Source of the DNA: Crossaster papposus | Lineage: Eukaryota; Echinodermata; Asteroidea; Velatida; Solasteridae | Assembly (NCBI GenBank): GCA_037893245.1 | Contig: JBAIAA010000871.1 | Span: 124,001 to 188,000 of the forward strand | Length of the DNA stretch: 64,000 bases | Direction: 5' to 3' | Shown here: positions 9,771-20,691 of the stretch, piece by piece | How positions within the stretch are numbered: position 1 is the first letter of the stretch | Layout: every line of letters begins with the position of its first letter | The notes under the pieces: generated by a model | Told to the model about the DNA's origin: nothing | Seen by the model: only the letters and a program-made list of their open reading frames with translations | The model's database searches: none | Translations under genes and position numbers: made by a program

Positions 9771-10967
9771 GTTACGACTATATAATATTTGTTTTACGTC
9801 AGCTTTTCTTGCCTCTGATGATAAATTGATAAATTGTAAAACTTGTAATTTAAAAAAACGTGAAATTTTGTCAATGTTATTCACTATCATTTAATCATCC
9901 TTTTCTTGTTTTAATTTAAAGTTGTAATTCCTGTAAAGTTGTAATATTTATCGAGATTTTATTTGTTTGTGCATGTATGTTACCATTCGAGTAAGGATTG
10001 ACAGGCTTTCGAGTCCGAGTGTTTAATTATACTTTTGTCAATCCTGGCCAGCTGGAATTGCATTGTTTTTGTTTAGTTAAATCTGTTTATTTTGTGAATT
10101 GTTTTTTGTATGTTGCTATTGGCCGAATAAATAATAATAATAATAATAACAGTAACGTTTTATGAACGTGGCCCCTGCTGGTTCTAAGCATGGAGGTATG
10201 GAGGAGAATACGACTCGCAACAAAAAAATCATTTTACTCTCGTTTTGACCTTGTTGAAGAAGTCAAGGTACAAATTCAGAATACCCCGGCACTCGAATGC
10301 CCCGACTTCGTATCCGGATAATACGCGCTGTACGTACATGTACAGCTAGTGAGTGTTCACGATTATTTTTCGGAGGCCAGATTGGCCAGAGATATAAAAT
10401 GCCCACGAAAACTGCGCCCTCTACCGGTACTGGTGTCGGAGGTCCATTCCATTAAACATTTCGGGGTGGGTACCTTGCGCTGGAGGAGTGACTGGGTTTG
10501 TTTTATTGAAATTAAGCGAGTTCCAGGGTATCCCTTGGCGGGATTTTGTTTGTTTGTGTTTGTTCTCACTTCTCTGGTTTCTCCCATAGATAACAGATAA
10601 CAATGTGGGCGATAAACAAATCAAATTAAACAACGTCATTAATTTAAACATGGGTCAGCATATAACGTACAATTGAGAGGGGTGATTGTGTGGCGAAAAG
10701 AGGAAGATCTCTCAGGCTCAAAACAGATTCTTTAGAAGTTTAGGGAGAAATTGTTTTAGAGCCTGTTTAAAATAACGATCAAAAGAGATGGTTTTTCAAA
10801 AAATCGTCAAACTATTTGGTAGGCAAGAAGAGTAGCTATCGTATGATGAAATTTATTAAGAAACATTCAACATGAAAACTTACTCAACGTCATCTTTTAA
10901 CATTATTATCTGCTTACTGAATGTTTTTCAACGGAAAACAAACCGATCTCTTAGATACCATAACTCC

Positions 10968-13527
10968 CCCAGTGGGCATTTTACCCGATATTACCCGGGT
11001 TGTAACGAGTAATAACGCTAGTTATTACTGGGTAACATACTGATATTACCCGGGTTGTAACGAGTAATAACGCGTTATTACGGGTAATATCACCGAGTAA
11101 TAACGGGGAAATAGTAGACGAACATTTCCCCGTTATTACCAGCCGATATTACCACATTTACCCACTGTTACCCGGGAGAATGTTACCGATATTTCTGGCA
11201 TTGTACGTTATTACCACCCGATATTACCCCATTTACCCGATATTGCCAGGAAGATTACCGATATTTCTGGCATTGCATTGTTATTACCACCCGATATTAC
11301 CCCATTTACCCGATATTTCTGGCATTGCATTGTTATTACCACCCGATATTACCTCTTTTACCCGATATTTCTGGCATTGCATTGTTATTACCACCCGATA
11401 TTACCTCTTTTACCCGATATTTCTGGCATTGCATTGTTATTACCACCCGATATTACCTCTTTTACCCGATATTTCTGGCAATGCATTGTTATTACCACCC
11501 GATATTACCCCATTTACCCGATATTTCTGACACTGCATTGTTATTACTACCCGATATTACCCCATTTACCCAAAATTACCAGGGAGAATATTACCGATAT
11601 ATTACCGTTATTACCACCCGATATTACCCGGGATAATGTTACCGATATTTCTGGCATTGCATCGTTATTACTACCCGATATTACCCCATTTACCCAATAT
11701 TGGTTAATTTGTTGGTTAATTGGTTAATGATATTGGTTAATACTAATATTACGATACTACCGGAACAATACTACAATGTATACACATATAAACATCAATG
11801 ACTCTTCTGAGCCTACAATCTTTAGCGTGTACTTAAATGCTATATATGTGCCCAATATCACCGCTGTCTGTAATCACAGCTAGTTTGCAATTAATTTGTT
11901 GTTAATTTATTTGTGTGTTGGTTTTTTGGCAAATTTGTTTCTTTAAGACTTGGAGTAAATAAATATTACACAATTATCTCTACGAAAACACCCTAAACGT
12001 ATCGCTATTTCGCAAAACATAACGTTCATGTAGAAAAAAAGTGACAAAATTGTTTCACCAAGGTTTATCACGCCCACTTGGGGGTCAACATGTAAATTGA
12101 GGTCACCCGATATTACCCTATTTACCCAATATCAGAGAATGTAACTGATATTTCTGGCATTGCCGTGTTATTACCACCTGATATTACCCCATTTACCAAA
12201 TATTACCAGGGAGAATGTAACCGATATTTCTGGCATTTTCATGTTATTAACTCGGTAAATTGTTACCCATTACCTCTTATTACCCTGTCATAACTCACTA
12301 AAATGTCGGTTTCAACAGGGTAATAACAGTAATCTTTGAACTTGGAAATTATTAGCTTGGATTGCTATAATTTTACTGTTATTACCCCCCCGGTACTCAA
12401 GTTCCCAATGTTATAACCAATTCAAGCCTTTCATCATTACCCACATTACCTGTATTATCCTGTTGTTACTCGGTAAAATGTCGGTTTCAACAGGGTGATA
12501 ACAGTAATATTAGAACTTGGAAATGTTACTGTTATTACTCAAGTTCCCGATGTTATAACCAATTCAACCCTCTCACCACATTACCCATATTACCTGTATT
12601 ATCCTGTTGTTACTCGGTAACATGTTGGTTTCAACAGGGTAACAACAGTAATATTTGAATTAGGAAATTTTGCTAGGATTGCTATAATTTTACTGTTATT
12701 ACTCAAGTTACCAATGTTATAACCAATTCAAGCCTTTCATCATTACCCACATTACCTGTATTATCCTGTTGTTACTCGGTAAAATGTCGGTTTCAACAGG
12801 GTAATAACAGTAATATTAGAACTTGGAAATGTTACTGTTATTACTCAAGTTCCCGATGTTATAACCAATTCAACCCTCTCACCACATTACCCATGTTACC
12901 TGTATTATCCTGTTGTTACTCGGTAACATGTTGGTTTCAACAGGGTAACAACAGTTATATTTGAATTAGGAAATTTTGCTAGGATTGCTATAATGTTACT
13001 GTTATTACTCAAGTTACCAATGTTATAACCAATTCAAGCCTTTCATCATTACCCACATTACCTGTATTATCCTGTTGTTACTCGGTAAAATGTCGGTTTC
13101 AACAGGGTAATAACAGTAATATTAGAACTTGGAAATGTTACTGTTATTACTCAAGTTCCCGATGTTATAACCAATTCAACCCTTTCACCACATTACCCAT
13201 ATTACCTGTATTATCCTGTTGTTACTCGGTAACATGTTGGTTTCAACAGGGTAATAACGGTTATATTTGGACTTTGAAATTTGGTAGACCGGTGCACCAT
13301 TTTTCAAGAGTTTTTCTCATCAGAAACAGCTGTCGGTCTCAAGGATCAATTAGAGTCAATCCTTATATTAAAAAAACAAATATTAAGGAATTTATAACAA
13401 TTTCATTATCACACCGGTAATATCATTTGGGTAATAACACGGTAATATCGGTAAAATTTGGACTTAGTCAAATTTTTGGGTGATATTACCGGTAATATCG
13501 GTAACCGGTAACAACTTGCCCACTGGG
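10968..13527. mobile_element. TTACC-rich non-autonomous DNA element, 2.56 kb
   Basis: Starts CCCAGTGGGC and ends GCCCACTGGG, exact inverted ends. Unit A preserves the empty site at about 1070-1085 (ATAACTCTAGTACCGG against ATAACTCC-element-CCAGTACACGG), so at most two bases are duplicated. The interior has palindromic TTACCCG/CGGGTAA motifs (10980-11160), a 52-bp tandem array with period-perfect copies (about 11270-11560), and about three copies of a 306-bp repeat (12435-13260), each made of two related halves. It has no transposase. Open frames rich in Pro, Leu and Ile come from the tandem units. Superfamily not assigned. Confidence 0.75.
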
Positions 13528-14120
13528 CCAGTACACGGTTATATGTTTCGTGTTGTCTACCCCCTAAGTCCCCATTTACATCAAATACAATAAATTAAAA
13601 CCAAAACACTTGATAGTTGATACATATACATGTATACGGTAATAAACAAATTGACGTTCACACTCAAAGACATAGTTTATACGGTAAAGTAATCGATAAT
13701 CAAGACGAGTGTTTAACATTAAATATACAAATTTATATAAAAATGTGTTGTTCACTAAAAACATGACGACCATCAAGTATCCTAATATTAAAACAAGGGC
13801 ATTTCGTCTTTAAAAGATATTCAAAACAAAATTATTCGCCAACGAGATCAAAGAAGCTTATCAAAAAACTTACAACCTCAGACTCACAGTGAGCAAAACT
13901 TATTCTTCAACGGTATTGTTTATGATATGACTCATGCTGCCATTGCTTTACACAAAATGATCAAGGCATACTGCATAATCCCTCAAATGCATCATAACAA
14001 AAGATCAGGCTGTTGCAGTTGTTGTTGGTGTAAATGTCAAACTTGTTAAGCACTGCAAATATTACTTGTTGGCAGTGACGGTGATTAATCAAAAGTAGTT
14101 TTGGCGACTTGTGACTCAAT

Positions 14121-14126
14121 TTTATT
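14121..14126 (-). terminator. Poly(A) signal of zinc-finger gene 2
   Basis: AATAAA on the minus strand about 20 bases beyond the stop codon, the same arrangement as in zinc-finger gene 1. Confidence 0.6.
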
Positions 14127-14146
14127 AGTTGGGTTTGATCACAAAA

Positions 14147-16279
14147 TTATCTATCTCTCTCATCGCTGTCGATGTGGTCCATCTTGTGGTTTTTCAGGTA
14201 TTTGCTGCGACTGAACGATTTTTCACAGATGTCGCATGCGTACAGTTTCTCATTGGTGTGGGTCATCTGGTGTCGCTTGAGGTCTCCATTGTGCATGAAT
14301 GATTTTCCGCAGATGTCGCATGTGTACGGTTTCTCATTGGTGTGGGTCATCTGGTGTCGCTTGAGGTCTCCATTCTGCGTGAATGATTTTCCACAGATGT
14401 CGCATGTGTACGGTCTCTCATTGGTGTGGGTCATCTGGTGTCGCTTGAGGTTTTCATTGTTCGTGAATGATTTTCCACAGATGTCGCATGTGTACGGTTT
14501 CTCATTGGTGTGGGTCATCTGGTGTCGCTTGAGGGTTACACTCTGCCCGAACGATTTTCCACAGATGTCGCATGCGTACGGTTTCTCATTGGTGTGGGTC
14601 ATCTGGTGTCGCTTGAGGTTTTCATTGTTCGTGAATGATTTTCCACAGATGTTGCATGTGTACGGTTTCTCATTGGTGTGGGTCATCTGGTGTCGCTTGA
14701 GGGTTACACTCTGCCTAAACGATTTTCCACAGATGTCGCATGTGTATGGTTTCTCATTGGTGTGGGTCATCTGGTGTTGCTTGAGGTTTCCATTGTGCGT
14801 GAACGATTTTCCACAGATGTCGCATGCGTACGGTTTCTCATTGGTGTGGGTCATCTGGTGTCGCTTGAGGTTTTCATTGTTCGTGAATGATTTTCCGCAG
14901 ATGTCGCATGCGTACGGTTTCTTATTGGTGTGGGTCATCTGGTGTCGCTTGAGGTTTTCATTGTTCGTGAATGATTTTCCACAGATGTCGCATGTGTACG
15001 GTTTCTCATTAGTGTGGGTCATCTGGTGTTGTTTGAGGGTTTCACACCGATTGAATGATTTTCCACAGATGTCGCATGTGTACGGTTTCTCATTGGTGTG
15101 GGTCATCTGGTGTCGCCTAAGGTTTCCATTGTGCGTGAATGATTTTCCGCAGATGTCGCATGCGTACGGTTTCTCATTGGTGTGGGTCATCTGGTGTCGT
15201 TTGAGGGTTTCACTCTGATTGAATGATTTTCCACAGATGTCGCATGTGTATGGTTTCTCATTGGTGTGGGTCATCTGGTGTCGTTTGAGGGTTCCACTCC
15301 GATTAAACAATTTTTCACAGATGTCGCAAGCGTACGGTTTCTCATTGGTGTGGGTCATCTGGTGTCGCTTGAGGTCTCCATTGTGCGTGAATGATTTTTC
15401 ACAGATGTCGCAATCGTACGGTTTCTCATTGGTGTGGGTCATCTGGTGTCGTTTGAGGGTTCCACTCCGATTAAACAATTTTTCACAGATGTCGCAAGCG
15501 TACGGTTTCTCATTGGTGTGGGTCATCTGGTGTCGCTTGAGGTCTCCATTGTGCGTGAATGATTTTTCACAGATGTCGCAATCGTACGGTTTCTCATTGG
15601 TGTGGGTCATCCGGTGTTGCTTGAGGTTTCCATTGTGCGTGAATGATTTTTCACAGATGTCGCAAGCGTACGGTTTCTCATTGGTGTGGGTCATCTGGTG
15701 TCGCTTGAGGTCTCTATTGTGCGTGAATGATTTTCCACAGAAGTCGCATGTGTGCGGTTTCTCATTGGTGTGGGTCATCTGGTGTCGCTTGAGGTTTTCA
15801 TTGTTCGTGAATGATTTTCCACAGATGTCGCATGTGTACGGTTTCTCATTGGTGTGGGTCATCTGGTGTCGCTTGAGGTCTCTATTGTGCGTGAATGATT
15901 TTCCACAGATGTCGCATGTGTACGGTTTCTTATTGGTGTGGGTCATCTGGTGTCGCTTGAGGTCTCTATTGTGCGTGAATGATTTTCCACAGATGTCGCA
16001 TGTGTACGGTTTCTTATTGGTGTGGGTCATCTGGTGTTGCTTGAGGTTTCCACTATGATTGAACGATTTTCCACAGATGTCGCATGTGTACGGTTTCTCA
16101 TTGGTGTGGGTCATCTGGTGTCGCTTGAGGTCTCCATTCTGCATGAACGATTTTCCACACACATCACAGGTGTACGGTTTCTCATTGGTGTGGGATATTT
16201 GATGTCGCTTGAGGTTAGATTTTAACGTAAAGGTGTGGTTGCAGATGTCGCACGAGTGCCTCTTCTCCTTGATGTGCAT
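14147..16279 (-). CDS. C2H2 zinc-finger protein 2, 25 fingers
   Basis: 710 residues, almost entirely 25 uninterrupted C2H2 fingers of 28 residues (84 bp) joined by TN(E/K)KPY linkers; the tail ends HIDSDERDR. All zinc ligands are present. The protein is presumably nuclear and DNA-binding. No KRAB, BTB or other effector domain is visible. DNA units are near-identical, and blocks repeat (for example EKSFTHNGD followed by EKLFNRSGT occurs twice in succession), so the array has grown by recent unequal exchange. ATG at 16279 starts the ORF with an in-frame stop just upstream. Farther upstream the acidic segment of gene 1 (ESDADETASLEETAIKTRSN) is readable but runs into TAA before the fingers. Either an extra intron exists or the original N-terminus has been lost. 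The DNA target is unknown. Confidence 0.82.
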   Translation of the reverse strand: MHIKEKRHSCDICNHTFTLKSNLKRHQISHTNEKPYTCDVCGKSFMQNGDLKRHQMTHTNEKPYTCDICGKSFNHSGNLKQHQMTHTNKKPYTCDICGKSFTHNRDLKRHQMTHTNKKPYTCDICGKSFTHNRDLKRHQMTHTNEKPYTCDICGKSFTNNENLKRHQMTHTNEKPHTCDFCGKSFTHNRDLKRHQMTHTNEKPYACDICEKSFTHNGNLKQHRMTHTNEKPYDCDICEKSFTHNGDLKRHQMTHTNEKPYACDICEKLFNRSGTLKRHQMTHTNEKPYDCDICEKSFTHNGDLKRHQMTHTNEKPYACDICEKLFNRSGTLKRHQMTHTNEKPYTCDICGKSFNQSETLKRHQMTHTNEKPYACDICGKSFTHNGNLRRHQMTHTNEKPYTCDICGKSFNRCETLKQHQMTHTNEKPYTCDICGKSFTNNENLKRHQMTHTNKKPYACDICGKSFTNNENLKRHQMTHTNEKPYACDICGKSFTHNGNLKQHQMTHTNEKPYTCDICGKSFRQSVTLKRHQMTHTNEKPYTCNICGKSFTNNENLKRHQMTHTNEKPYACDICGKSFGQSVTLKRHQMTHTNEKPYTCDICGKSFTNNENLKRHQMTHTNERPYTCDICGKSFTQNGDLKRHQMTHTNEKPYTCDICGKSFMHNGDLKRHQMTHTNEKLYACDICEKSFSRSKYLKNHKMDHIDSDERDR

Positions 16280-16559
16280 TTTAAAAACTAGGACTCATTT
16301 CGCAATGATTTGACCGTGTCTTAATTGCTGTCTCCTCCAAACTAGCAGTCTCGTCTGCATCAGACTCTTCAAAATGTGCAAAGAACAAAAAAGAGCAAAA
16401 AAGTGAGTTTTTCTACTAAAAAAAAATATAGGTGTCGTCACTCTGTGTTATTTGCATACACAGTACATTAGAGTTAATTTTTTAAGGTATCCAATTTTTT
16501 AAGGGGTACAATTATTTTTCGACTCGCACCACTTGACTCGTCGCACCAGTCGACTCTTC

Positions 16560-16750
16560 CCACAGAAGTGCTTAGCACAAATAAAGTCTTGCTTAGTAAT
16601 AAAAGGGTTAACGGTCAAAACACAACGTGCTTATCATTAAAAACAAAAACCAGCAGAATACCAGTCAAAAACAATGAATAACAACTGAAATTTTGGTTTG
16701 TATAACCTCGTTTTTTCCATGGTAATTGTTTTATCTCAACAAAGTTTAGT
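16560..16750. mobile_element. Degraded MITE upstream of zinc-finger gene 2
   Basis: Matches 2955-3155 and the interior of the intact MITE 28671-28914. Terminal repeats not preserved. Confidence 0.5.
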
Positions 16751-16769
16751 GCTATTGCACTAAACACAA

Positions 16770-16828
16770 GCATGGAGCATAGACATGGAGTTTTTTTTTT
16801 GTTTTCTCCATGTCTATGCTATGGCGCA
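16770..16828. repeat. Short hairpin around CATAGACATGGAG
   Basis: GGAGCATAGACATGGAG and CTCCATGTCTATGCTATGG form inverted arms around a T-rich loop. It sits between unit B and the third partial copy, possibly a fold-back scar at the duplication junction. Confidence 0.5.
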
Positions 16829-16861
16829 TGGAGGAATAATTATAAGACATATAAACACAAC

Positions 16862-17287
16862 ACTAACGTTTTATGAACGTGGCCCCTGCTGGTTCTAAGC
16901 ATGGAGGTATGGAGGATAATACGACTCACAACAAAAAATCATTCTACTCTTGTTTTTACCTTGTTGAAGAAGTCAAGGCACAAATTTAGAATACCCCGCC
17001 ATATACGTACGTACGTCTGCCCCGACTTCGTATCCGGATAATACGCGCTGTACGTATTATTTTTCGGTTTTTTCGGAGGCCAGAGATATAAAATACCCGC
17101 GAAAACTGCGCCCTCTACCGGTATTGGTGTCGGTGTCGGCGGTCCATTCCATTAAACATTTCGGGGGTGAGGTACGTTGCGCTGGAGGGGTGACGGTTTG
17201 TTTTATTGAAATTAAACGAGTTCCAGGGTATCCCTTGGTGGGATTTTGTTTGTTTTTGTTTGTTCTCACTTCTCTGGTTTCTCCCAT
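16862..17287. repeat. Third, partial copy of the duplicated segment
   Basis: Matches the first 430 bases of unit B (starting TAACGTTTTATGAACGTGG) and unit A from about 217, then stops at CTCCCAT. It contains no finger sequence. It shows the locus was once a longer tandem array or that the copy was truncated. Confidence 0.75.
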
Positions 17288-17399
17288 GGCAACAAAAATA
17301 TGAGAACCATACAAATAAAAAGAGACACCTCCACAGAAGCCGTCCACAAGATGGCGCCAACCATGTGCCATCTTCAGGATTAATAGAAGATGCAAGGCA

Positions 17400-17643
17400 G
17401 GCCAGCGCGACTGATTATTATTATTATTTCTTTTCGGCAATGAAACCGAGGATTCCTCAAAAGCACCCAAGGCACTGTAGCTCGTAAGCCCGATGGAGAT
17501 GCTATGCCTATACATGTATATGTTAATTTTTTATTTTCTTTTTGTTTCTGTTCTTGTTCTTGTTTTAATTCAATTTCTGTTTTGGAAAGCATTTTTTAAC
17601 TGATAAGGCCACCCTGGTTAAATAAAACAACAAATAAATAAAT
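17400..17643 (+). mobile_element. Probable LINE 3' end fragment
   Basis: A T-rich stretch followed by GGCCACCCTGGTTAAATAAA and an AAATAAATAAAT tail resembles the 3' end of a non-LTR element. No coding part is attached. Confidence 0.35.
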
Positions 17644-17684
17644 CTGCATGGAAAGGTCACGCCCCATTTTCCACAGATGACGTA

Positions 17685-19205
17685 TAGATAGTTTAGTTTA
17701 TTGTTTTACACTCGTGGCCAATGGCCAAATTACAGTAACAATTACAAAATAAATTTACATTAAAAAAAATGAACATCTTATTGGTAATGAAAACTGCATT
17801 AAACAAAATCATTTGGACATGTATTAACCCCCAAACGTACTGCAACTACCTGTTCAATAAATTAACAAAATAAAGGAAAAGGACGGTTTCTGAAACGAGA
17901 AGTTCTGGTGCGCAGCTGGGAGACATTATGGGCACTGCGCAGATTGCAAGAATGACTCCCATATCCAGTAGGGGAAAGAAGGTCCATAGTGCGGCTAGAC
18001 TAAGAGATCCCTTCCGCAAACTGCTGACAGTGATCTTCTCTTCAGCTAGACAAAGACTCAAGCTCGCAGTCTTGAAGAGCGTCGTTGTATGAAGTAAACT
18101 TACCCAAGACTATTTGGCATGCTCGCCGTTGCAGCGTTTTTAATGGAGAGGATTGTTTACACGTGAGAGAGGATCAATGCCATACTACATCAGCGTATTC
18201 TAACAATGGAAGAATATACCCTTTATACACAGTAACAAGTTCTGGTTTAGTAAACCCATATTTTTTCAGCAGACGAAGCTTGTACAATTTGCGGTTAGCT
18301 ATAACCTTGCGACGTGCGGCCATTTTTTTTTACACGAACGCGCATCTGTATTTTTTTCAAAGTCGGTTGTATTTCGTGAATAACCCCAATGCTGTTCGGT
18401 TTTATGGCTTTATGTTTTATGTCAACCTCTAGTTTATTGCTCCATGTGTCAACACAGTACTTTCCCATAGTGTCTGAATATATTCGATCCCAGCTGGTGT
18501 TGTTGAATGGGGCAAGGCAACAATAGCATGATTAATTGCTTGGGTAGGTCTGGTAAACCCAGACTTGAATAGCCCCTTTTTTGTACACAAAGTAATGAGA
18601 TACTCGTGGGGCAGCACTTTCCATTGCAAAAAGCTGTGTCACAGGTTCAACCAGGGTTCAAGCTGCACTTACCATGCTATTCGGCATGCTTTGAACTAGG
18701 AATACATGTATTATGATATTTGTTTTACAAATGATGAAAAATCAATTTTTGTTTTCAAGGCGAAGCGACTTCAACAAAAAGTGCGGTGGCACGTCGCAGG
18801 GTTAACGAAAATCTCTGAAATATTTTTGTTCCAAACACTAAGAATGTTTGCCTGGTCAACAAACTGAAAAGGGCATTGATTGATTTTAAGAACAGCAGGG
18901 ACAGGAGCTTGATGTTTGTAACATATCTGGAGGGCCTGGCAATTGCTCGATTTAAGCAAATCATATTATCATCACTAACACCATTCACTAAAATTATTAA
19001 GAATCTCCTGAAGCTGGCTATTACCCAAATAAGAATGTTTTTCAGCTAGTGTCGGATCATCAACATATTTTCAACGATTCATATTTTTAGAAACAACTTT
19101 AACAGCATCATTAATAATGACCTGGAAAGCCACCGGACAAAGTTTGATTATATCGAACACATTGCATCCGGTCAACCAAGGAAAGATGGATCTGCAGCCC
19201 CCCGA
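17685..19205 (-). pseudogene. Degenerate LINE reverse-transcriptase remnant
   Basis: Read on the minus strand from about 19205, interrupted frames give reverse-transcriptase pieces: a catalytic YVDD box (19056-19067) after an INDA segment, fragments of the palm and thumb (18770-18990), and a C-terminal section typical of invertebrate LINEs (LQRRACQIVLGKFTSYNDAL at about 18060-18130). Stop codons and frameshifts are frequent. The 5' part (endonuclease) is missing, so this is an old 5'-truncated copy. No gene of the host is seen in this stretch. Confidence 0.6.
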
Positions 19206-19651
19206 TATATACACACGCATCAGATTATTTTATGGCGGGTAGCAGTTGACGTAATATCATGTCTGACTGCAGAGAGAAAAAAATGCCCTAGGCGACAGAA
19301 TGTAAATAACGATGCTAAAAAACTAAGTGTTGGCATCTTGTAGTAGTTGCAGAATAAGGAATATTTTACAGAATAAAAACTCGCCAGTGGTCTCGGTAAC
19401 TTGAAAATAAACCTGGCGCTAACTGGTTAAAAGTAATGTAGAGCGTGCTCAACTAATCCGCTTCGGATCGAGGTTCATGAAAAACTATCTAGAACGTGGT
19501 CAAGGTCAATGTCTACATAATACTGGCGAACTGGTTAACTCTGTGGAACAGGAAGCCAGCAGAGGGGATTTTTTTTATATGATGTACTATATGATTATGG
19601 CCAAGTTGATTGTTTGGGTGGCCATCTTCAGAAAGCAAACACGAGGGCTTT

Positions 19652-19739
19652 CTATATGGTGTGCTTGATGATATGGGCCGCTTCCACAACTGTCTGGGTT
19701 GGTCTCTTGATTCTGGGGTCCATCACAGGTACAGACAAC
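19652..19739 (-). CDS. DRC2: DRC2 coding exon 8 (terminal)
   Basis: The exon follows a TTTTTGTTCTAG acceptor, starts with the third base of a lysine codon and encodes the conserved C-terminal tail (PTQTVVEAAHIIKHTI, then TAG at 19652). The tail aligns with the VIEAAHV-type end of vertebrate CCDC65. Phase fits exon 7 exactly (two bases plus one). Bases 19205-19651 and 19740-19916 are non-coding. Confidence 0.85.
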
Positions 19740-19916
19740 CTAGAACAAAAATGCAGAAAAGAAGAACATTTATTATATAATAGACATTCTTTTACTTGGT
19801 GCATCTGACTATAACCGCACTTTTCTTCAGAGTTTCTCGACAAACATATTCGCATAAATGTCTTGTATGCGAGGGGTTCTAATTATTTTGTCGGAACGCC
19901 TCACATATTTGCTGCT

Positions 19917-20158
19917 TTAACCAGTTCGCGCCAGATGACGTATATAAACGCAAAATTTTCCTCAAATTCAAAACGGATGACGCATAAACACGCCAAGTTC
20001 AAGTTCGGAAATCTCTGTCAGCAGCGAGCAAGGCCGGAAATGCGTGGGTGTGCTTCCCAACACTATCGGCTTGAACATGCTTCGGATCGAGTTTTGTTAA
20101 AAATAATCCCGTCCCTCGGCTCGGTGATGTTACAATAATCCCGGCGCGAACTGATTAA
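19917..20158. mobile_element. TTAA-flanked MITE, AGTTCGCGCC family, copy 1
   Basis: Starts TTAACCAGTTCGCGCC and ends with its inverse (GGCGCGAACTGATTAA), 242 bp, in the last DRC2 intron. Copies 2 and 3 are at 24829 and 29445. The TTAA target suggests a piggyBac- or Kolobok-type source. A further degraded end lies at 19380-19432. Confidence 0.75.
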
Positions 20159-20691
20159 TACTATACAGGGTGGTAACAAACCACAATCTCATACTTCCAC
20201 TATTCAGAGACCTACCCTTTTGATATGGATAAGAAATTTTGTAAGAAGGAAAATGATTTGGTCTAGTAATTTTGATTGCAGCGTCATTTTTGTGAACCAA
20301 GTCAGGGGCTCTAATTACGATTATCACATCACAAGTGAAAATCCAAGACCAAATAACCTCTGGCTTTGGTTCACAAAAATGGCTCGGGAATCAGAACTAT
20401 TGATCCGAATCGGAAGTTCTTGGTATCATTTTTCTTCTACAATAATTTCAAAATATTTATTGTAGGTATCTGAATAGTGGAAATACGAGGTGGCGTTTGG
20501 TTTATTTTGATCACCCTGAATATGGCGGTATCCAAACTATTTGTACACATGTGGACTTTTTCTGACATGATTTTGGAGTAGATATACTAGTGTTTAACAG
20601 ACTATCCAACTAATAGGGTCAAAGGCAAAACTGGTGTAGTGTGCATTACAGAATATAAATTCGGACACGGGGGTAGTATTGCGCATGCCTA

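Larger units (their letters stand above)
4011..10149 (+). mobile_element. CR1/L2-like non-LTR retrotransposon, decayed and interrupted
   Basis: Reading along the plus strand: a 2A-like motif (4479-4505), a PHD-like finger (4518-4648 continuing at 6357), an APE endonuclease (about 6540-7190), a reverse transcriptase (about 7940-8720) and a C-terminal thumb region ending near 9309. A T/G-rich 3' region and an ATAATAATA tail at 10125-10149 follow. Tail type and domain order fit the CR1/L2 group, whose members are known to carry PHD domains and 2A-like N-termini. The 5' boundary is uncertain; I place it after the TTAA element at 4010. Bases 4011-4407 hold only ATG-less frames. The element separates duplication units A and B and is inactive: at least two frameshifts plus an LTR insertion. 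Confidence 0.8.
10151..16860. repeat. Segmental duplication unit B carrying zinc-finger gene 2
   Basis: This matches unit A (217-3183), extended leftwards by a stretch starting TAACGTTTTATGAACGTGG that is repeated at 16864. It contains the 2.56-kb insertion 10968-13527. Bases 10200-10960 and 13530-14120 align with the non-coding downstream region of unit A and hold no gene of their own. Confidence 0.8.

Noticed and set aside
9557-9829. 90-codon frame of Phe/Cys/Val
   Set aside because: Translation of the TTTTGTG minisatellite.
11180-11727. Overlapping plus-strand frames with LPPDIT and CYYHPILP units
   Set aside because: Produced by the 52-bp tandem repeats of the TTACC-rich element; no start context, no domain.
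14172-16225. Long plus-strand frames (up to 348 codons) opposite zinc-finger gene 2
   Set aside because: Antisense shadow of the 84-bp finger units, whose length keeps the frame open.
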